DNA of 5,023 nt from the NCBI GenBank assembly GCA_020426085.1, contig JAGQQP010000351.1, positions 1-5,023 of the forward strand, read 5' to 3'. The notes under the pieces were generated by a model, which saw nothing but the letters and a program-made list of their open reading frames with translations, was not told the DNA's origin and searched no databases. Of this stretch, positions 1 to 4,873 are shown piece after piece (position 1 is the first letter of the stretch; the number at the start of each line of letters is the position of its first letter). A program made the translations under genes and the position numbers. Origin of the DNA: Planctomycetaceae bacterium. GTDB taxonomy: Bacteria; Planctomycetota; Planctomycetia; Planctomycetales; Planctomycetaceae.

Positions 1-2
1 TC

Positions 3-329
3 GGAAGTACTTTGTTTCGAAATTCCATTCTCTATCATTACCTGTCAATCGTGCTGCTGGTATTGCCACCTCAGTTGATTTGTGTGGGAACCATCGTCGC
101 GTATGTGGTTGCCTGCCGCAGACAGCTGATCTCACAAACGGGCTCGATCGGGGCGCTGGTGCTCTGGTTGTGTTCGCTCGCCGGAACTCTGATCTGGATG
201 CTGGAACGCTCACAATACCATCACGGTGTCAATTGGGGGTTATTACTGCTCTGCGCGTCACTGGGAGCCCTGATTCTTGCACCCTTCGCCACGATTCCGC
301 TGGCGCTCTCGTGGAACCGGCATCGGTAA
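3..329 (+). CDS. C-terminal part of a multi-pass membrane protein (probably 5'-truncated by the window edge)
   Basis: The reading frame is open from the left edge and ends at TAA 327-329. It contains three hydrophobic segments. Counting from the TTG at 12, these are at about residues 11-34, 46-64 and 74-99, followed by a short basic tail ending WNRHR. A basic stretch (CRRQ) lies between segments one and two. This is an integral membrane protein with no catalytic motif visible. The TTG at 12 has a GGAAG four bases upstream and could be a real start, giving a 105-residue protein. However, the frame continues to the edge without a stop, so a longer gene cut by the window is equally possible. The tail and helix layout remind me of C-terminal ends of planctomycete ABC-2-type permease-like proteins, but that is only a weak resemblance from memory. 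Function is unknown. Confidence 0.7.
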   Translation, partial: GSTLFRNSILYHYLSIVLLVLPPQLICVGTIVAYVVACRRQLISQTGSIGALVLWLCSLAGTLIWMLERSQYHHGVNWGLLLLCASLGALILAPFATIPLALSWNRHR

Positions 330-420
330 CTCGGCTGCTTTCAACCGATTACGCTGCAGGCTTGCCGCCTTAAATCCTGTGAAATTCTGACTTTCAACGC
401 AATTCCCTCTCGATAGTGAC

Positions 421-448
421 TTGCAGTCCTGAGCCGAGCAACTAAAAA
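421..448 (+). promoter_or_regulatory. Weak sigma-70-like promoter candidate for the peroxidase gene
   Basis: TTGCAG (three of six matches to TTGACA) is followed after 16 bases by TAAAAA (four of six matches to TATAAT) within an A/T-rich run. A start near 455 would give a leader of about 130 bases containing the inverted repeat at 470-534. The matches are poor and planctomycete promoters are not well described by this consensus, so this is only a candidate. Confidence 0.18.
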
Positions 449-469
449 TAAACAGTGAAAGCAGCTGTT

Positions 470-534
470 CTGTTTCAGGGCTGATCGGTCAGTGTGCACA
501 TTATCAGAATGTGATGCCTCCTCCCCTGAAACGG
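470..534 (+). repeat. Long-range inverted repeat with inner palindrome upstream of the peroxidase gene
   Basis: CTGTTTCAGGG (470-480) can pair with CCCTGAAACGG (524-534): nine perfect pairs, one G.T wobble and a closing C-G. The left arm runs directly into CTGAT (481-485), which can pair with ATCAG (503-507). Between these lies the perfect 8-base palindrome TGTGCACA (493-500). An alternative pairing also exists: TGAAA (456-460) with TTTCA (473-477), and AACAG (451-455) with CTGTT (465-469). The element ends 51 bases before the ATG and has no T-run. It could be a leader RNA fold or a protein-binding region. A 9-bp match over this span is not rare by chance, so significance is uncertain. Confidence 0.4.
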
Positions 535-574
535 CGTTCTGCGATCCTGTATCAGCTATCTGAGTCGTTCTACT

Positions 575-580
575 GAGGAA
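575..580 (+). promoter_or_regulatory. Ribosome binding site of the di-heme peroxidase gene
   Basis: GAGGAA lies five bases before the ATG at 586. This is a good Shine-Dalgarno match at a suitable distance. It fixes the start that also yields a proper signal peptide. Confidence 0.85.
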
Positions 581-585
581 AAATC

Positions 586-1623
586 ATGACAACTGCAACC
601 TCTCGCATCTCCGCGCGAACCCTGTCGGCAGGGGTCGTGTGTGCTCTGGCCATCAGTTTCAGTATTTCCCTGAGCCAGGCTGAAGAACCAGTCATCAAGG
701 TTCCCCTCGGACTGCCTCCGATTCAATTTCCGGAAGACAACCCTCCCACTGCGGAAAAAATCGCATTGGGAAAACAGTTGTATTTTGACAAACGGCTCTC
801 ACGTGACAATACCATTTCCTGTGCCAGCTGCCATGCTCCCGAGAAAGGTTACAGCAACGCCGATCAGTTTGCGACCGGCTTCAAAGGCCAGAAAGGAGGC
901 CGCAACTCACCTACGGTGATCAATGCCGCCTACAACAAATTTCATTTCTGGGACGGCCGCGCCGGATCGCTGGAAGAACAGGCGCTGGGCCCGATTGCCA
1001 ACCCGATTGAGATGAATCTGACTCATAAAGAAGCCGTCGAGCGGATCAACGCCATCCCCGGTTACAAAAAACAGTTCCAGAAAATCTTTGGCTCTGATGC
1101 GACAGAAGAAAATATCGCAAAGGCCATCGCCACTTATGAGCGAACCATTCTGTGTGGCGACGCTCCCTACGATCGCTTTAAAGCAGGCGACAAAAAGGCG
1201 CTTTCCGAATCCGCACAGCGGGGCATGCAGCTGTTCTTCGGGAAAGCCGCCTGCAGTTCCTGCCATTCCGGACCGACTTTTACCGACCATGCGTTTCATA
1301 ATATCGGCGTAGGAATGGATGCGAAAGAACCGGACGCCGGTCGCAAAGCCATCAGTAATCTGGGCGGCGATCATGGCAGCTTCAAAACTCCCGCGCTGCG
1401 TGATATTGCCCGATCTGCTCCTTATATGCACGATGGGAGCATGAAGACTTTGAAAGAAGTTGTAGATCACTATAATAAAGGGGGCATTCCCAACGAATTT
1501 CTCGACGAAGAAATCTTCAAACTGAATTTAACCCCTCAGGAAGTCGATGACCTGGTGACCTTCATGAAAGAAGGCCTCTCCAGTTCAAATTATCCTGAGC
1601 ATAAAGAACCTGAGTTACCCTGA
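586..1623 (+). CDS. Exported di-heme cytochrome c peroxidase (CcpA/MauG family)
   Basis: The 345-residue protein has an export signal at about 1-32 (basic start, hydrophobic core, cleavage likely after SQA), so it should act outside the cytoplasmic membrane. Two c-type heme sites are visible: CASCH at 79-83 and CSSCH at 223-227. Counted from the mature end, their spacing matches bacterial di-heme peroxidases. FWDGR (121-125) carries the conserved tryptophan (W122) between the hemes, and GPIANPIEM (135-143) carries the likely catalytic glutamate E142. PYMHDGS (279-285) leads to VVDHYNKGG, where Y296 stands where classical CcpA enzymes have the methionine ligand, as in MauG. Known family activity is reduction of H2O2 using cytochrome or cupredoxin electrons; MauG instead oxidises tryptophans of a partner protein. 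Length is normal for the family. The next gene starts 76 bases downstream on the same strand, so co-transcription is plausible. Family assignment is firm; substrate is not. Confidence 0.95.
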   Translation: MTTATSRISARTLSAGVVCALAISFSISLSQAEEPVIKVPLGLPPIQFPEDNPPTAEKIALGKQLYFDKRLSRDNTISCASCHAPEKGYSNADQFATGFKGQKGGRNSPTVINAAYNKFHFWDGRAGSLEEQALGPIANPIEMNLTHKEAVERINAIPGYKKQFQKIFGSDATEENIAKAIATYERTILCGDAPYDRFKAGDKKALSESAQRGMQLFFGKAACSSCHSGPTFTDHAFHNIGVGMDAKEPDAGRKAISNLGGDHGSFKTPALRDIARSAPYMHDGSMKTLKEVVDHYNKGGIPNEFLDEEIFKLNLTPQEVDDLVTFMKEGLSSSNYPEHKEPELP

Positions 1624-1674
1624 TTGAAACTCTCTCGGCGGATGTCTCCTATCTGAAGACGAGACGCAAACTAA

Positions 1675-1693
1675 TTGAAAATCCCTTTTTCAA
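1675..1693 (+). promoter_or_regulatory. A/T-rich hairpin abutting the ribosome binding site of the propeller gene
   Basis: TTGAAAA (1675-1681) pairs with TTTTCAA (1687-1693) around a five-base loop TCCCT. The right arm runs into the AAGGAAG ribosome binding site. The short T-run is inside the right arm rather than after it, so this is not a normal terminator. It could modestly tune translation or protect the mRNA between the two genes, or it could be chance in A/T-rich sequence. Confidence 0.3.
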
Positions 1694-1699
1694 AGGAAG
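1693..1699 (+). promoter_or_regulatory. Ribosome binding site that favours the ATG at 1709
   Basis: AAGGAAG ends directly against the ATG at 1700, leaving no usable spacer. It is nine bases before the ATG at 1709, which is a workable distance. This argues that translation begins at 1709 (protein starting MQWNLQR) rather than at the longest possible start (MNTMQWN). Confidence 0.6.
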
Positions 1700-1708
1700 A
1701 TGAACACC

Positions 1709-2929
1709 ATGCAGTGGAATTTACAACGAATCTTGAAAGCAACCGCATTCTGCCTGACCGCAGCCTGCCTGTTGCTCGGAAGTTCTTACCTGGTTGCCGA
1801 TGAAAAAGGTGACAAGAAAGGCGATGACAAAAAGGAAGCCGCCAAGGAAGAACCTAAAAAAGAAGCTCCCAAGAAAGAGGAGCCCAAAAAAGAAGAACCT
1901 AAGAAAGAAGAGACCAAGCCTGCTCCTAAAAAGGAAGAGCCTAAGAAAGAGGAACCCAAGAAGGAAGAACCTAAAAAGCCGGCTGTCACAGTAAAAACTC
2001 TGGTCACCAATCTCGAAAGCCCCAGCGGCATCGCCATCCAGGATGGTACCGGGCACGTCTTTGTTGCCAGCCGTTATGGTGTGTATCGCTATGATGCCAA
2101 AGGGAAGACCGTCGATCTCGAAATCGCCGGTTACCCGACCGACGTTTACGGCAAAGGTCCTAAATACAACATCGGACCCCTGGGCGTCGCTTTCATGGAT
2201 AAAGATCACCTCGTCGTAGGTGACGGCAGCCGTCCCGATGCAGAGGAACTGGTTCGCATCTACAAAGTCGGCGACAAACCTCTGGAAAAATGGGTCAAAG
2301 AAGACACCGCTGTGCAGACTCTGGGTCCCATCAAAGCTGGCGACAAATCTGCCAAGGGTGAAGGAAACTTCTACGGCGTCGCTGTGGGTGATGGTGCGAT
2401 CTACATCACCTGTAATGGCGACGACACCAAAGGCTGGGTCGCCAAGTCGGTCATCAAAGACGGTAAAGCCGGTCCGCTGGAACCCAGCATTGCGACCAAA
2501 GAAGCAACCAATGTTGATGCTCCTGTCGCCATCACATTCTCACCCGATGGAAAAGAACTGGTTATCGGCCAGATGGGTGAAGTTAACGTTGCTGGTGACT
2601 GTCTGCTGACCTTCTACGATCCCAAAACAGGCAAACTCACCAAGAGCCTGAAAACCGGTCTGAACGACATCGCTGGCCTGGCTTACAGCCCCAAAACCAA
2701 GAAGCTGTATGCCACTGATTTCTCCTGGGTCGACGCCACCAAAGGAGGCCTGTTCGAACTGAAGATCGACGGCGATAAAGTGACCGCTGAAAAAGTGATC
2801 TCACTGGACAAACCAGCCGCCATCGCCTTTGACAAAGAAGGCAACCTGTATCTGACCGTCTTCGGAACTCAGGGGAAAGATCCTGAAAAATCTCCCGGTT
2901 CACTGGCAGTCATCAAGGCTGGTCTCTAA
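1709..2929 (+). CDS. Secreted protein with KKEEP-repeat linker and six-repeat beta-propeller domain
   Basis: Residues here are counted from the longer possible start at 1700 (409 residues); starting at 1709 removes the first three. Residues 4-33 form a signal peptide with likely cleavage after LVA. Residues 34-93 are almost wholly Lys, Glu, Pro, Asp and Ala, built on repeated PKKEE units, and should be an extended, highly charged linker. From about 97 to the end there are six similar stretches of the type GIAI..GHVFVAS, GVAF..DHLVVGD, GVAV..GAIYITC, AITFSPDGKELVIG, GLAYSPKTKKLYATD and AIAFDKEGNLYLTV. This is the pattern of an NHL/SMP-30-like six-bladed propeller. No conserved enzyme motif is recognised, so it may bind a ligand or a partner. 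It follows the di-heme peroxidase by 76-85 bases on the same strand and precedes a peroxiredoxin gene. Function is unknown; the propeller fold is inferred from repeats only. Confidence 0.85.
   Translation: MQWNLQRILKATAFCLTAACLLLGSSYLVADEKGDKKGDDKKEAAKEEPKKEAPKKEEPKKEEPKKEETKPAPKKEEPKKEEPKKEEPKKPAVTVKTLVTNLESPSGIAIQDGTGHVFVASRYGVYRYDAKGKTVDLEIAGYPTDVYGKGPKYNIGPLGVAFMDKDHLVVGDGSRPDAEELVRIYKVGDKPLEKWVKEDTAVQTLGPIKAGDKSAKGEGNFYGVAVGDGAIYITCNGDDTKGWVAKSVIKDGKAGPLEPSIATKEATNVDAPVAITFSPDGKELVIGQMGEVNVAGDCLLTFYDPKTGKLTKSLKTGLNDIAGLAYSPKTKKLYATDFSWVDATKGGLFELKIDGDKVTAEKVISLDKPAAIAFDKEGNLYLTVFGTQGKDPEKSPGSLAVIKAGL
1853..1978 (+). repeat. 15-base tandem repeats encoding PKKEE units
   Basis: Within the propeller gene, four units (PKKEA then three PKKEE) are followed by a four-residue break TKPA, then three more PKKEE and a final PKK. 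Each unit is 15 bases and strongly purine-rich on the plus strand, interrupted mainly by the proline codons. Codons vary between AAA/AAG and GAA/GAG from unit to unit, so the array is not a fresh perfect duplication. The minus strand reads as a long Phe/Leu-rich open frame only because of this composition. Confidence 0.9.
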
Positions 2930-2942
2930 AACTGACGCTCAT

Positions 2943-2978
2943 CATGCGGGTTGCTTCGCTATCCGATCGACCCGCATG
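2943..2978 (+). terminator. Hairpin between the propeller and peroxiredoxin genes (possible terminator)
   Basis: CATGCGGGT (2943-2951) pairs perfectly with ACCCGCATG (2970-2978) around an 18-base loop, and two more pairs (one wobble) can form inside it. It starts 14 bases after the stop codon, a typical terminator position. No T-run follows, so it is not a canonical intrinsic terminator. It may be an mRNA 3'-end stabiliser or a partial terminator that separates expression of the two genes. Confidence 0.5.
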
Positions 2979-2988
2979 CTGTTGGAAA

Positions 2989-3011
2989 CAATATTTCTAT
3001 CACCAATATTT
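2989..3011 (+). repeat. Direct repeat CAATATTT upstream of the peroxiredoxin gene
   Basis: CAATATTT occurs at 2989-2996 and again at 3004-3011, 15 bases start to start, just before the ribosome binding site. Each copy contains the palindrome AATATT. The pair may be an operator or part of a promoter region; TTGGAA at 2982-2987 is a weak -35-like hexamer. A/T-rich sequence yields such repeats easily, so confidence is low. Confidence 0.3.
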
Positions 3012-3012
3012 T

Positions 3013-3018
3013 GAAGGT
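3013..3018 (+). promoter_or_regulatory. Ribosome binding site of the peroxiredoxin gene, with a long spacer
   Basis: GAAGGT lies 12 bases before the ATG at 3031, longer than the usual 5-9. No better match lies nearer. The next in-frame ATG (3046) would be further away and would cut into the conserved N-terminus, so 3031 remains the best start. Confidence 0.5.
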
Positions 3019-3030
3019 AAGTAAAAACTA

Positions 3031-3558
3031 ATGACAGTTCAAGTTATGCAACCCGCTCCCGATTTTGCACTGCAGGGTTACGATCGCGCCTCTGATTCAT
3101 TCAAAGACTACAAACTGGAAGATTTCAAAGGTAAATGGGTTTGCCTGTTCTTCTATCCGCTGGACTTCACGTTCGTCTGTCCAACAGAACTGGTCGCATT
3201 CAATGAATCTCTGGGCGAGTTCGAATCACGTAACTGCCAGGTTCTGACTGCCAGCACCGACAGCAAGTACTCCCACAAAGGCTGGTGCGACGCTGATCCT
3301 CAGCTGGGTGGTCTGAAATACCCGATGCTGGCCGATGGTACTCACAAACTGTCTCGCGATTACGGCGTGCTCAAAGAAGACGCTGGTATCGCACTGCGTG
3401 GTATCTTCCTGATTGATCCCACCGGTGTCTGCCAGTGGCTGGCCATTCACGGTCTGAGCGTCGGACGAAACGTCGAAGAAGTTCTGCGTGTTCTCGATGC
3501 ACTCCAGACTGGCGAAAACGTTCCCTGTAACTGGAAAAAAGGGGACAAGACGCTCTAG
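3031..3558 (+). CDS. Typical 2-Cys peroxiredoxin (AhpC/Prx1 family) with variant resolving-cysteine motif
   Basis: The 175-residue protein lacks a signal peptide and should be cytosolic. It reduces H2O2, organic peroxides or peroxynitrite through a reactive cysteine. The active site FYPLDFTFVCPTE spans 41-53, with P43, T47 and peroxidatic C50 in the PxxxTxxC pattern. STDSKYSHKGW (75-85) and the conserved R123 in GIALRGIFLIDP also fit the family. The C-terminal motif is GENVPCNWKKG (161-171). Typical members have V-C-P there, but this protein has a valine (V164) at the usual resolving-cysteine position and a cysteine two residues later (C166). Mycobacterial AhpC, as I recall it, has both cysteines (CACNW), so C166 probably serves as resolver. 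Other cysteines are 38, 69, 86 and 134. The eukaryotic GGLG/YF sensitivity motifs are absent (GGLK at 93-96, and no C-terminal extension). It is the last gene before a strong terminator. Confidence 0.96.
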   Translation: MTVQVMQPAPDFALQGYDRASDSFKDYKLEDFKGKWVCLFFYPLDFTFVCPTELVAFNESLGEFESRNCQVLTASTDSKYSHKGWCDADPQLGGLKYPMLADGTHKLSRDYGVLKEDAGIALRGIFLIDPTGVCQWLAIHGLSVGRNVEEVLRVLDALQTGENVPCNWKKGDKTL

Positions 3559-3586
3559 GCCGTCTTGCATTCGTCAAATGAATTTC

Positions 3587-3623
3587 AAGCAGGAGACTCC
3601 CATCCGGGGCTCCTGCTTTTTTT
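3587..3623 (+). terminator. Strong intrinsic terminator after the peroxiredoxin gene
   Basis: AAGCAGGAG (3587-3595) pairs with CTCCTGCTT (3610-3618). The stem can continue past a bulged A with CTCC/GGGG around a five-base loop, and a seven-base T-run (3617-3623) follows. It begins 29 bases after the stop codon. This is a textbook Rho-independent terminator on the plus strand. Confidence 0.92.
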
Positions 3624-3669
3624 ATCGCCTGACTTCAGAATGATAGTAACCTGTATCATCATTTCATCC

Positions 3670-3740
3670 CCGCTGGGCTGCGGTAAGTTAATAAAACCCA
3701 GTGGTTTGAATACGAAAGTGAACTTCTACGCTTCGTTTTT
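3670..3740 (+). other. Two consecutive hairpins in the non-coding stretch before the ThuA-like gene
   Basis: The interval 3624-3820 has no credible gene. Its first hairpin pairs CCGCTGGG (3670-3677) with CCCAGTGG (3697-3704), eight pairs including one wobble, with a 19-base loop. The second pairs ACGAA+GTG (3712-3720, one bulged A) with CGCTTCGT (3729-3736) around an eight-base loop, and TTTTT (3736-3740) follows. The second therefore looks like a weak terminator. As a strong terminator already sits at 3587-3623, the two hairpins could form a leader attenuator for the ThuA-like gene, a small RNA end, or a back-up terminator. No known riboswitch is recognised. Confidence 0.35.
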
Positions 3741-3742
3741 AC

Positions 3743-3776
3743 GTGACATAAGGCCCGTCTGCTGCTACCTTAAAAT
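3743..3776 (+). promoter_or_regulatory. Possible -10 element for the ThuA-like gene
   Basis: TAAAAT (3771-3776) matches TATAAT at five of six positions and lies about 45 bases before the start codon. GTGACA (3743-3748) matches TTGACA at five of six, but the spacer is 22 bases, too long for a normal sigma-70 promoter. Either the -10 works with a different upstream element or this is chance. Confidence 0.22.
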
Positions 3777-3807
3777 GATCAGAACCTGATTCGCATCCGA
3801 TCCAACC

Positions 3808-3813
3808 GAGGAG
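3808..3813 (+). promoter_or_regulatory. Ribosome binding site that sets a TTG start
   Basis: GAGGAG lies seven bases before TTG 3821, a near-ideal Shine-Dalgarno sequence and distance. The TTG is followed at once by a complete signal peptide (MKCSTFLVRF...), so the non-ATG start is well supported. Confidence 0.85.
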
Positions 3814-3820
3814 AATTCCG

Positions 3821-4873
3821 TTGAAGTGCTCAACTTTTTTAGTCCGATTTTCATTACTCTGTTTACTCACCTGCTGCTCGGTCTCCTGCCTGGCTTCCAA
3901 TCAGGCGGATCAGAAAGAACAACAGTCAAAAAGTCAGGATCAAGAGAACAAGCTTTCGGTTCTGCTCATAGACGGACAGAACAATCATCAATGGCAGTTG
4001 ACAACGCCGCTGCTTAAAAAAATCCTGGAGAATTCAGGGAAGTTCACCGTGGAAGTCTCCACCACACCGCCGGGTGTTCCCCGTAAACTTCGTAAGCCGG
4101 CCAACAAAGAACTGACACCCGAACAGGAAAAGCAGTTCGCAGAATACCAGAAGGCCTGGGAAGCGGAAGTCGCTCGACTGCAGAAAGAGAACCCGGCACT
4201 CTGGAAGAAGTGGCGTCCCGATTTCAAAAAGTACGATGTGATCGTCAGCAACTATAATGGCGAAAACTGGCCCAAAGAAGTACAGCAGGCCTTCGACGAG
4301 TACGTCAGCAACGGAGGTGGTTTTGTTTCGTATCATGCCGCCGACAATGCCTTCCCCGAATGGCCTGCTTACAATGAAATGATTGCCGTCGGTGGCTGGG
4401 GGGGCCGCGATGAAAAATCGGGTCCCATGCTGAGGCTCCGCGAAGGGGAGTGGATCGAAGATACCTCCGCCGGTCGTGGGGGCACACACGGTGCGAGGAT
4501 TCCGGTCGTCGTCAAAGTCCGCCAGCCCGAGCATCCGATCGTGAAAGGACTTCCCCAGGAGTGGATGCATCCCGCAGACGAAGTCTACGGCAAACTCAGA
4601 GGCCCTGCGAAAAACGTCAGCATCCTGGCGACTGCTTACTCCGAACCCGAACAGCGGGGCACCGGCGAACATGAACCGATCATGATGACCATCGACTACG
4701 GTAAAGGACGCGTGTTCCACACCACGCTGGGCCATGATGTGACGGCACTGCAGGGAACCGGCTTCCAGATCACATTACAACGGGGCGCCGAATGGGCGGC
4801 GACCGGTGATGTCAAACAGCCCGTCCCCAAGGTCAAATGGAACGACCACGAACCGACGGTTCAGGAACCTTAA
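3821..4873 (+). CDS. Exported ThuA-like domain protein
   Basis: The 350-residue protein begins at TTG. Residues 1-25 form a signal peptide with cleavage likely after CLA; the cysteines at 18, 19 and 23 do not make a good lipobox. A Gln/Lys/Ser-rich stretch (28-43) follows. The ThuA-like domain (glutamine-amidotransferase-like fold) runs from about 45 to 327. Visible marks are VLLIDGQNNHQW (47-58), YDVIVSNYNG (138-147), GGGFVSYHAAD (165-175), GTHG (221-224), HPIVKGLP (238-245), and GKGRVFHTTLGHD (294-306). The position of the usual amidotransferase nucleophile has no cysteine, as is normal for ThuA proteins. Residues 85-136 form a charged, helix-prone insert. Rhizobial ThuA takes part in trehalose use through 3-keto sugars; related exported proteins are common in planctomycetes, but the substrate here is unknown. 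The gene appears to be its own unit, after a strong terminator and facing a convergent TerC-family gene. Confidence 0.9.
   Translation: MKCSTFLVRFSLLCLLTCCSVSCLASNQADQKEQQSKSQDQENKLSVLLIDGQNNHQWQLTTPLLKKILENSGKFTVEVSTTPPGVPRKLRKPANKELTPEQEKQFAEYQKAWEAEVARLQKENPALWKKWRPDFKKYDVIVSNYNGENWPKEVQQAFDEYVSNGGGFVSYHAADNAFPEWPAYNEMIAVGGWGGRDEKSGPMLRLREGEWIEDTSAGRGGTHGARIPVVVKVRQPEHPIVKGLPQEWMHPADEVYGKLRGPAKNVSILATAYSEPEQRGTGEHEPIMMTIDYGKGRVFHTTLGHDVTALQGTGFQITLQRGAEWAATGDVKQPVPKVKWNDHEPTVQEP

Larger units (their letters stand above)
330..585. other. Intergenic region upstream of the di-heme peroxidase gene
   Basis: These 256 bases hold no credible gene. The region starts with a weak 6-bp inverted repeat (ATCGGT 322-327 with ACCGAT 344-349) that spans the stop codon of the upstream gene. 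It has no following T-run, so it is a poor terminator. A poor promoter-like pair is present: TTGCAG 421-426 and TAAAAA 443-448, 16 bases apart. From 451 on the sequence is rich in short complementary segments, which are listed separately. The leader of the peroxidase gene must lie here, but no strong consensus promoter is visible. Confidence 0.6.

Noticed and set aside
80..373. 97-codon plus-strand open frame overlapping the first membrane protein gene
   Set aside because: It is in another frame of a more convincing membrane protein, and its composition is not protein-like.
907..1470. 187-codon minus-strand open frame opposite the di-heme peroxidase gene
   Set aside because: It lies fully inside a gene whose heme motifs are unmistakable. 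The antisense product has no family features.
1644..1665. GTCTC/GAGAC inverted repeat between the peroxidase and propeller genes as a terminator
   Set aside because: Only five pairs with a 12-base loop and no T-run, too weak to call.
1757..1768. Possible lipoprotein cleavage site (TAAC) in the propeller protein signal peptide
   Set aside because: The residue at -3 is threonine instead of Leu/Val/Ile, and a further hydrophobic stretch follows the cysteine. Cleavage after LVA at residue 33 fits better.
1850..1980. Regular 15-base repeats as a CRISPR array or phage-type repeat
   Set aside because: They lie in frame inside a gene, encode PKKEE units, have no spacers and vary at wobble positions like coding sequence.
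1721..2209. Long minus-strand open frame rich in Phe and Leu opposite the propeller gene
   Set aside because: It results from the purine-rich Lys/Glu repeat on the other strand (AAA/GAA read as TTT/TTC). It has no ribosome binding site and the plus-strand protein is clearly real.
3565..3789. 74-codon plus-strand open frame between the peroxiredoxin and ThuA-like genes
   Set aside because: It starts at a TTG without a ribosome binding site, runs through the strong terminator at 3587-3623, and has no coherent protein character.
4034..4735. 233-codon minus-strand open frame opposite the ThuA-like gene
   Set aside because: It is the complement of a well-supported ThuA coding region, and the product shows no recognisable motif.
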